This document shows, piece by piece, positions 6,162 to 11,645 of a stretch of 11,645 bases of DNA. This DNA is from Chloroflexota bacterium (lineage in GTDB: Bacteria; Chloroflexota; Anaerolineae; B4-G1). The notes beneath the pieces are model-generated. The model ran no database searches, was not told the origin of the DNA, and saw only the letters and a program-made list of their open reading frames with translations. How positions within the stretch are numbered: position 1 is the first letter of the stretch; every line of letters begins with the position of its first letter. The position numbers and the translations under genes are program-made. Location: contig DSAR01000052.1 in assembly GCA_011046405.1 (NCBI GenBank), forward strand, positions 1 through 11,645, given 5' to 3'.

Positions 6162-7628
6162 TCAGCCCTTGATGACAGCCAATGGCGTGAGGAGGGCGAC
6201 CTTGCGGGCGATGCCCAGGTTGTGTACCACCTCGACCACGCGGCTGACGTCCTTGTAGGCCAGGGGGGCTTCTTCGGCCAACCCCTTGTTGCTCCCGGCG
6301 TGGACGACGATGCCCCGTTCCTCCAGTTCCTTTTTCAGATCGGCGCCCCAGACCTTCTTGCGGGCCTGGGTGCGGCTCATCGTGCGCCCGGCCCCGTGGC
6401 AGGTCGAGCCGAAGGTCAGTTCCATCGCTTTCTCGGTGCCGACCAGGACGTAGGAGGCGGTGCCCATCGAGCCGGGGACCAACACCGGCTGGCCCACGTC
6501 CCGGTAATCGGCGGGCAATCCCGCGTAACCCGGCCCGAAGGCGCGGGTCGCCCCCTTGCGGTGCATACACAGCCGCTTCCGCTCGCCGTTCACGTCGTGC
6601 TCCTCGAATTTGGCGATGTTGTGGGCCACGTCGTAGACCTGGAAGAGGTCGAAGTCGCCGACTTTCCCGGCCAACACCCGCTCGAAGGCCTCGCGCACGC
6701 CGTTCGCCAGTACCTGCCGGTTGACGAAGGCGTAGTTGACGGCGCAGGCCATCGCACCGTAATACGCCTGGCCCTCGGGGGAATCAATGGGCGCACAGAC
6801 CAACTCCCGGTCGGGTAACTCGATGTTGTACTTCTTGACCGCCGGTTGGAGCCGCTTCACGTAGTCGCTGCACACCTGGTGGCCGAAGCCCCGCGATCCG
6901 CAGTGGATCTGCACGACGACCTGGCCCGGTCGCAGGCCGAAGGCGTCGGCCACGTCGGGGTCGTAGACCTCTTCGACGACGTCGATCTCCAGGAAGTGGT
7001 TGCCGGAACCCAACGAGCCGATCTGGACGCGCCCGCGCTCGATGGACCGCTTGCTGAGTTGGGCCGGATCAGCGCCGGGCAGGGTGCCCTGTTCCTCGGT
7101 GTGCTCGAGATCCTCCCGCCGGGCCAGCCCGCGTTTGAGCGCCCATTGGCTGCCGTTGATCACCATGTCTTCCAGTTCCCGGTCGGAGACCTGCTGGCGT
7201 CCCTTGCCGCCCACGCCGCTGGGGCAGGTCTGGTACAGGGTCGCGGTCAGGTTTTCTATGTGGGGGGCGACCTCCTCCTGGTCCAGGTGCGAGGCCAGCA
7301 GGCGCACGCCGCAATTGATATCGTACCCGACACCGCCGGGCGAGATGACGCCGGTCTGGGCGTCGATGGCGGCCACGCCGCCGATGGGGAACCCGTAGCC
7401 CTGGTGGAAGTCCGGCATAGCCATCGCGCTGCGGACGATGCCCGGCAGGGTGGTGACGTTGGTCAATTGTTTGACGGTCCGGTCGCCGAAGGCGGCGTCG
7501 AACAGTTCCGCGTCGCCGAACAGGCGGGCGGGGACGCGCATATCGTCTCGAAAATCCTGGGGTAGTTCCCAGATGTACTTGTCGATGCGTTGAAAGTCCT
7601 TCTTTTCCGCTGTTTTTTGGTCAGACAT
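6162..7628 (-). CDS. rtcB: RNA-splicing ligase RtcB (3'-phosphate RNA ligase)
   Basis: GTP- and Mn-dependent ligase that joins RNA 2',3'-cyclic-phosphate or 3'-phosphate ends to 5'-OH ends through a guanylated-histidine intermediate; its roles are RNA repair and tRNA splicing. The 488 aa length is typical. All core residues are visible: Asp103 and Cys106 in GYDINCGVR, Asn210-His211 in GSGNHFLE, His242 in QIHCGSRG, His337 in AHNIAKFE, and the guanylated nucleophile His411 in CHGAGR. GSMGTASYVLVG (386-397) and HAGSNKGL (443-450) also match. The ATG at 7628 has GGAGG seven to eight bases upstream. It lies 21 nt after archease, its activation partner, and 5 nt before the SEDS-PBP start, so translational coupling is likely on both sides. 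Complete and apparently active. Confidence 0.97.
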   Translation of the reverse strand: MSDQKTAEKKDFQRIDKYIWELPQDFRDDMRVPARLFGDAELFDAAFGDRTVKQLTNVTTLPGIVRSAMAMPDFHQGYGFPIGGVAAIDAQTGVISPGGVGYDINCGVRLLASHLDQEEVAPHIENLTATLYQTCPSGVGGKGRQQVSDRELEDMVINGSQWALKRGLARREDLEHTEEQGTLPGADPAQLSKRSIERGRVQIGSLGSGNHFLEIDVVEEVYDPDVADAFGLRPGQVVVQIHCGSRGFGHQVCSDYVKRLQPAVKKYNIELPDRELVCAPIDSPEGQAYYGAMACAVNYAFVNRQVLANGVREAFERVLAGKVGDFDLFQVYDVAHNIAKFEEHDVNGERKRLCMHRKGATRAFGPGYAGLPADYRDVGQPVLVPGSMGTASYVLVGTEKAMELTFGSTCHGAGRTMSRTQARKKVWGADLKKELEERGIVVHAGSNKGLAEEAPLAYKDVSRVVEVVHNLGIARKVALLTPLAVIKG

Positions 7629-7649
7629 AGGTTTTCCTCCTTACACAAC

Positions 7650-8063
7650 TCACACGTCAAAGACGATGGTGGTTTCGTATCCCTCGTCGGTCTGCACGAT
7701 CTCCAACTCGTGAAAGGTCGTCGCCTTGACCGCGCTTCGATGTTCCACCGGCGGGCCGCCGCGGACGGTGGCCCGCAGTCGATGGTCCGTGATTTCCGCC
7801 ACGTCGAACGCGGTGAACACGAGCGCGTCCTGTTCTCCCAGGTAGAGCAGTTCGTCCAGCCAATCGACCAGCAGGGTCTCGAGGTCGTAGGCCTCCAGTT
7901 CGACCTGGCGCTCGACGGCGGCGGGGATCGAATCGGGATCCACGGCCAACTGATGGGCCAGGCCGTAGGCCGCGTTGGCGAAAAGCTCCGCCAGGTTGCC
8001 CCCCCAGACGCGGATCGACAGATCGGCAGTGTGCTCGATTTCCTCGAATCTCTTTTCCTTCAT
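7650..8063 (-). CDS. Archease, RtcB activator
   Basis: Small cytoplasmic protein (137 aa, usual size) that promotes RtcB guanylation and multiple turnover. Family hallmarks are visible: EEIEHTADLSIRVWG (7-21) with His11 and the metal-ligand Asp14, LETLLVDWLDELLYLGE (61-77), VKATTFHELEI (112-122), and the C-terminal TTIVFDV with Asp136. The ATG at 8063 is preceded by AGGA. The next gene, 21 nt on, is rtcB, the classic partner. Upstream, only 36 nt separate it from the large regulator on the same strand, suggesting co-transcription or an embedded promoter. Confidence 0.95.
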   Translation of the reverse strand: MKEKRFEEIEHTADLSIRVWGGNLAELFANAAYGLAHQLAVDPDSIPAAVERQVELEAYDLETLLVDWLDELLYLGEQDALVFTAFDVAEITDHRLRATVRGGPPVEHRSAVKATTFHELEIVQTDEGYETTIVFDV

Positions 8064-8069
8064 ATAGTC

Positions 8070-8098
8070 ATCCTACCATGGACGAGGCGCTTTGCCAA
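8070..8098 (-). promoter_or_regulatory. Possible promoter for archease-rtcB
   Basis: In the 36-nt gap, TTGGCA (8098-8093) and TAGGAT (8075-8070) are spaced by 17 bp, matching the -35/-10 consensus at 5 of 6 and 4 of 6 positions. Initiation would fall at or very near the archease ATG at 8063, so the transcript would be almost leaderless. The AGGA of the putative -10 could instead be the Shine-Dalgarno. This is a weak, sequence-only call. Confidence 0.25.
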
Positions 8099-8099
8099 A

Positions 8100-11000
8100 T
8101 CAGGCGTCGTGCGCTTGCACGATTTGGACGTGAGACGTGACACGGGTCAAGAACGAGCGCCGCAGTTCCGGGCTCGATATCTTGGCCGCGCGGGCCTGGA
8201 GGCGTTGGTGGGCCGTTTCTATGATCTCTCTGGCCCTGGGGCGTTGGTTGGCCTTCAGAACCTGGTAGCAGGTCAGGTAAACCAGGAAGGGATCCAGCGC
8301 GCCATCCAGGGAACCATCCTCCAGATAATTGAGGATTTCGTCCACGTGGGCCTGGGCCTGGACGAGGTCGCTTTGCAAGAGAGAAACGCGGGCTAATCCG
8401 CTGACGATCTCCATCGCCAGACTGTGTTGATTTGTCTCGCGGCGTATGGTCAGCGCCTGACGATAGGCGTCGATCGCCTCCTCAAGCCGTCCCAACTCGA
8501 CCTGCGCGCGGCCCACAAAGGTCAGCGCATAGGCCTGGGCCTGGGAGGCGCCGAGTTCTTCAGCGATAGCCAGCGCTCGACGCCCCAGATTGAGCGCGTC
8601 TGTGAAATGGCCCATGTCACACGAAAGCAAGCTTTGAAAACTGGCGATCAGGCTTTCTCCCCGCCGGTCGCCAATTTCCTGCTTGATTTGGATGGCCTCC
8701 CCGTAATAATCGTCCGCTTTTGTGAAATCGCCCAGCGACCAGTGGACGAGCCCCAGATTGCCCAGGGTGTTGCTCTCGCCCCACAGGTCACCGATCTCTC
8801 GGCTGATGTGCAGTGCTTGTCGGTAATAGTCCCGGCTGTCGGTGTACTCGCCACGATCGAGCGCAATCATGCCGAGATTGTTGAGGATCCAGCCCTCTCT
8901 CTCTCGGTTGCCGATTTCGCGCCGGATGATGTCCAGGGACTGCTCGAAATAGGCCCTCGCTGTCTGAAAGTCGTCCTGTTCGTATACTGTGATGCCCAGA
9001 TTGCCCAGCGCCAGGCTCTCGCCAAAGCGGTCGTCGAGTTCGCGCCGGATGTGTAACGTTTGGGTGTAACATTCGCTGGCTCTTGCATAGTCCGCAAGAT
9101 AAAAATAGACCGCGCCCAGGCGGCTCAAACTATCGGCTTCCCACCGACGTGACGGCGTCGCTTGGGCCAGGGTCAACGCTCGGTCGAGTAGGTCTTTGGC
9201 TTTGGCATAATCTCCCTGTCGATTGCTGATAATGGATAGGTTGTTGAGGCACGAAATGATCTCTGGGACGTCGTCGAGCGTCTGCAATACCTTGAGGCTA
9301 TCTTGTAACAGATTTTCCGCTTCGTCATATCTTCCGAGGTGAATCATAAACGTACCCCGGCGTACGACGAGCTTGTGAATGACGTGTTGTACGTGTTCCA
9401 GGATGGGCTTGGTCTGGCTCAAGCTTTCAATGGCTTGACCAAAAACCGCCTTGCCTTCCTGGAACCAACAGCGCAAGGTGTAGAATTGGGTCAAGCTTTC
9501 CAGCATTTGCCTGATTGCCGAGACTCGCCCGTGAGTCGCCGCCCAATCCCAGGCCGCGCGGACGTTCTCAATCTCGGCGTTGAGGGTGTCGAGTGCCGGG
9601 CGCTGTGTGCTGCCGGTCAGGTCAGTTTCCAATGCTTGTAACAGCGTGCAGTAGTAATCACAATGTTGTTCATAGACCTTCGATGCACCATCCGGGTCGC
9701 CGGTCAGTATTTCTGCCGCGTAACGGCGCACCAGATTGTGCAGCATGTAGCGCGTCACGGGATGTGGATGCTCGTACGTCACCCGGTAGAGCATCGACTT
9801 GTCCACTAGGGCGGCCAGAATTTGGGATGACGTGTCGGTGACCTGTAAGGCAGCCTCCCGGCTAAAACTGCCCTGGAAGACGGTCAGACGTTGTAAGACA
9901 CGTTGTTCCTCGGTCGTGAGCAACGTCCAGGCGTATCGAAAGGCCGCCCGCATGCTGTGATGACGGGCAGGCGTGCCCGGCGACGAGACGTGCAGAAAAT
10001 CCAGGTCGTTCTGCACTTCCTGCGCGATCTCCTGACAGGAGTAGGCGCGCAGCCAACTGGCCGCCAGTTCGAGCGCCAACGGAATCCCACTGACGAGCTG
10101 GCAGATGCGCACGATGTGTGGCTGATTAGCCGGATTGATCGAAAAGTTGGGCTGCCAGCGACGGGCGCTTTCCACGAAAAAGTGCACGGCGCTGTACCGA
10201 TGGATCTCCTCGCCCGATGCCCCAAGAGAGTCGCCGGAAAGGGCATCGTCGGGATAACCGAGCGCCTCGACGTTGAACAAGCATTCTCCGGGTGCATTCA
10301 AGCGCTTTTGGGATGTGACCAGCACGCTCAAGTTGGCCGCGTGTCGCAAAAGATCGACGATCAGCGCGCCTCCGGGCAGCAGATGTTCGAAGTTATCCAG
10401 TAGCAGCAGGGTTTCTTTTTTCCTCAGATAATTGCCCAACTGGGCCTGGAGATTTTCGCCCGAACGGAAGTTGAATCCCAATGCCCGGGCCAACGCTGTC
10501 GTCAACGCATCTGGTGAGCCGATGGCAGCCAGGGGCACGAAGTAGACGCCATCTTGAAACGCCCCCGTCTCTTCCCTGGCGACTTGGAGCGCCAGGCGGG
10601 TTTTTCCCACCCCACTTGGCCCGAGCAGCGTCAACAGGCGGCAATCCGGGCGATTGAGTTGTTCGGCGATTTGTTCCAACGCTGCTTCTCGCCCGATAAA
10701 GGGTCCCAACTGTGCGGGTAGATTGTGGGGCGACTGGGGGTCACGAAGCAGGGTCTCGGCCTGAATTTGCTCGTACAGGGCCTCCGTGGTGGCGGTGGGC
10801 GCCACGCTCAGTTCCGCCGCCAGGGTTTGCCGACACCCGTCGTACTGGGTCAGGGCCGCACTGCGCTGCCCACTCAGGGCCAGCGCGCGCATCAGTTGTT
10901 GGTGCGCTTCCTCCCGCCAGGGTTCCAATGCCACCTGTCGCCGGGCGTAGTGTTGTGCCAGATCGAACGCGCCCCGCTGTTCGTGATAGGCGGCCAGTTG

Positions 11001-11528
11001 ATAAAAAACGTCCATCGCCTGCCGGTGTAGATATTCCCGCTCCATCAGCAACCACTCCTCGAAAGGGTGGCTATCCAGGAAGAAGCTGGTCAAGAGGTCT
11101 CCCCGGTAGAGTTCCGCTGCCTGGGTCAAGCGCCGGTGACACGCGCGGCAAGCCTGGAGCCGGCGGTGTGGATGCTGTTGGGTCGTGGCGATCAGGTCCT
11201 TGAAGGCAGTCACGTCGAGCCAATAGTCGCTGTGGGGGTTGAACTGGATGGCGGTGCGCGTGATGTGCAGGAAGGGTGGATCTGCCTTACGATCGCCGAT
11301 GGCGTTGCGCAGCCGGTTCAGCGCCTGGCGCAGGGCGTGCAGCGCCTCTGCCTCGGGCTGGTCGGGCCAGAGCAAGCTGGATAGGAATGTTCGCTGAAAC
11401 TGGGTGCCGGCGTGCATCGCCAGGTAGACCAGCAGCGCCCGGGCCGAGTCGGCCCCGAAATTGGTGATGGGTTGATCATCCTTGCTAACTTGGAAAGATC
11501 CTAAAAACGTAATCGCTAAGGGTTTCAT
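8100..11528 (-). CDS. SARP/AfsR-like regulator: wHTH-BTAD-NTPase-TPR
   Basis: A 1142-residue STAND-type transcription regulator. Residues 1-105 form an OmpR-like winged helix (ITFLGSFQV, RALLVYLA, LWPDQPEAEALHALRQALNRLR). Residues 135-260 form the bacterial transcriptional activation (BTAD) helices. An NB-ARC-like NTPase has Walker A GPSGVGKT (303-310), Walker B LLLLDNFEHLL (374-384) and GIPLALELAA (481-490). The C-terminus carries at least seven TPR-like repeats (about 720-1030) with a strict 40-residue period, the likely ligand or partner sensor. Before BTAD is a H119-x-H121...C127-x-x-C130-H131 cluster that could bind metal. The ATG at 11528, preceded by GAGGA, is chosen over the adjacent TTG at 11531. 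It is the first gene of the - strand group, 36 nt before archease, so it may control RNA repair; the target and inducer are unknown. Confidence 0.9.
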   Translation of the reverse strand: MKPLAITFLGSFQVSKDDQPITNFGADSARALLVYLAMHAGTQFQRTFLSSLLWPDQPEAEALHALRQALNRLRNAIGDRKADPPFLHITRTAIQFNPHSDYWLDVTAFKDLIATTQQHPHRRLQACRACHRRLTQAAELYRGDLLTSFFLDSHPFEEWLLMEREYLHRQAMDVFYQLAAYHEQRGAFDLAQHYARRQVALEPWREEAHQQLMRALALSGQRSAALTQYDGCRQTLAAELSVAPTATTEALYEQIQAETLLRDPQSPHNLPAQLGPFIGREAALEQIAEQLNRPDCRLLTLLGPSGVGKTRLALQVAREETGAFQDGVYFVPLAAIGSPDALTTALARALGFNFRSGENLQAQLGNYLRKKETLLLLDNFEHLLPGGALIVDLLRHAANLSVLVTSQKRLNAPGECLFNVEALGYPDDALSGDSLGASGEEIHRYSAVHFFVESARRWQPNFSINPANQPHIVRICQLVSGIPLALELAASWLRAYSCQEIAQEVQNDLDFLHVSSPGTPARHHSMRAAFRYAWTLLTTEEQRVLQRLTVFQGSFSREAALQVTDTSSQILAALVDKSMLYRVTYEHPHPVTRYMLHNLVRRYAAEILTGDPDGASKVYEQHCDYYCTLLQALETDLTGSTQRPALDTLNAEIENVRAAWDWAATHGRVSAIRQMLESLTQFYTLRCWFQEGKAVFGQAIESLSQTKPILEHVQHVIHKLVVRRGTFMIHLGRYDEAENLLQDSLKVLQTLDDVPEIISCLNNLSIISNRQGDYAKAKDLLDRALTLAQATPSRRWEADSLSRLGAVYFYLADYARASECYTQTLHIRRELDDRFGESLALGNLGITVYEQDDFQTARAYFEQSLDIIRREIGNREREGWILNNLGMIALDRGEYTDSRDYYRQALHISREIGDLWGESNTLGNLGLVHWSLGDFTKADDYYGEAIQIKQEIGDRRGESLIASFQSLLSCDMGHFTDALNLGRRALAIAEELGASQAQAYALTFVGRAQVELGRLEEAIDAYRQALTIRRETNQHSLAMEIVSGLARVSLLQSDLVQAQAHVDEILNYLEDGSLDGALDPFLVYLTCYQVLKANQRPRAREIIETAHQRLQARAAKISSPELRRSFLTRVTSHVQIVQAHDA

Positions 11529-11536
11529 CAATCCTC

Positions 11537-11579
11537 GTGACGGTTCGGTGACGTTTCTTTGCTATACTACGGCTATACT
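11537..11579 (-). promoter_or_regulatory. Two pairs of 11-bp-spaced direct repeats upstream of the regulator
   Basis: On the + strand GTGACG occurs at 11537-11542 and 11548-11553, and GCTATACT at 11561-11568 and 11572-11579. Both pairs are spaced by exactly 11 bp. SARP-family wHTH proteins are known to bind short direct repeats at 11-bp periodicity, so this is a candidate autoregulatory operator ending 9 bp before the regulator's ATG. On the - strand the second pair reads AGTATAGC, a poor -10; no good -35 was seen. Confidence 0.4.
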
Positions 11580-11610
11580 TCGAAAGAAGAAAGGGAATAA
11601 ACCGGGGGCT

Positions 11611-11645
11611 TGTTCGTAGTAGGCGCTTCAGCGCCCCTAAAAGCG
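11611..11645. repeat. Partial palindromic repeat at the right edge
   Basis: TGTTCGTAGTAGGCGCTTCA onward contains GGCGCT (11622-11627) and AGCGCC (11630-11635), a 6-bp stem with a 2-nt loop. The sequence runs off the window while still low in coding character. It resembles short dispersed intergenic palindromes that I recall from Chloroflexota genomes, but this cannot be verified from one copy. Confidence 0.4.

Noticed and set aside
6157..6570. Open - strand extension upstream of the SEDS-PBP gene beginning with an apparent methionine at 6570
   Set aside because: It runs entirely inside rtcB in another phase, its translation is Arg/Gly/Pro-rich without helices or motifs, and the SEDS similarity starts only after the rtcB stop.
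6846..7565. Long + strand open frame opposite rtcB
   Set aside because: Antisense to fully conserved RtcB motifs, with no start signal or recognisable domain.
11136..11174. CxxCH as a cytochrome c heme-attachment site
   Set aside because: The protein is a cytoplasmic regulator without a signal peptide, so c-type heme attachment is not expected.

Overview
The window looks like a GC-rich chromosomal segment of a Chloroflexota bacterium, most likely Anaerolineae-like. This is an inference from three things. There is a very large wHTH-BTAD-NTPase-TPR regulator of the kind abundant in that phylum. Spaces and domain junctions carry short G/T-rich minisatellites and palindromes. Archease, RtcB and a class I (DhnA-type) aldolase occur together. 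No tRNA, rRNA, CRISPR array, transposase or phage gene was seen.

Layout: two convergent gene groups. On the + strand, a glycerate 2-kinase (29-1339) is followed by a class I fructose-bisphosphate aldolase (1430-2482). The aldolase has its own extended -10 promoter (1356-1383) and ends at a textbook intrinsic terminator (2539-2582). Both enzymes belong to lower glycolysis or gluconeogenesis. On the - strand, reading right to left, are a 1142-residue SARP/STAND-type regulator (11528-8100), archease (8063-7650), RNA ligase RtcB (7628-6162), a SEDS glycosyltransferase fused to a penicillin-binding-protein domain (6156-3412) and a HIT-family protein (3364-2939). The first four gaps are 36, 21, 5 and 47 nt with no terminator visible, so they may be one transcription unit. 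The roughly 450-bp convergent space (2483-2938) is lower in GC. It holds the terminator, a broken or vestigial gene with an internal 38-bp duplication, and a hairpin-rich element bounded by 15-bp inverted repeats.

The most notable observation is the SEDS-PBP fusion. The SEDS half keeps its catalytic Asp and signature motifs. The PBP half keeps the fold's landmark sequences but has lost all three transpeptidase motifs (SxxK to AALQ, SxN to ACP, KTG to HTG), so it reads as a pseudo-transpeptidase welded to a glycan polymerase. The weld itself is an in-frame 24-bp tandem repeat and palindrome. The second point is that the archease-rtcB RNA-repair pair sits directly behind a SARP/STAND regulator rather than RtcR. 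Two pairs of 11-bp-spaced direct repeats lie in front of that regulator, the spacing known for SARP operators.
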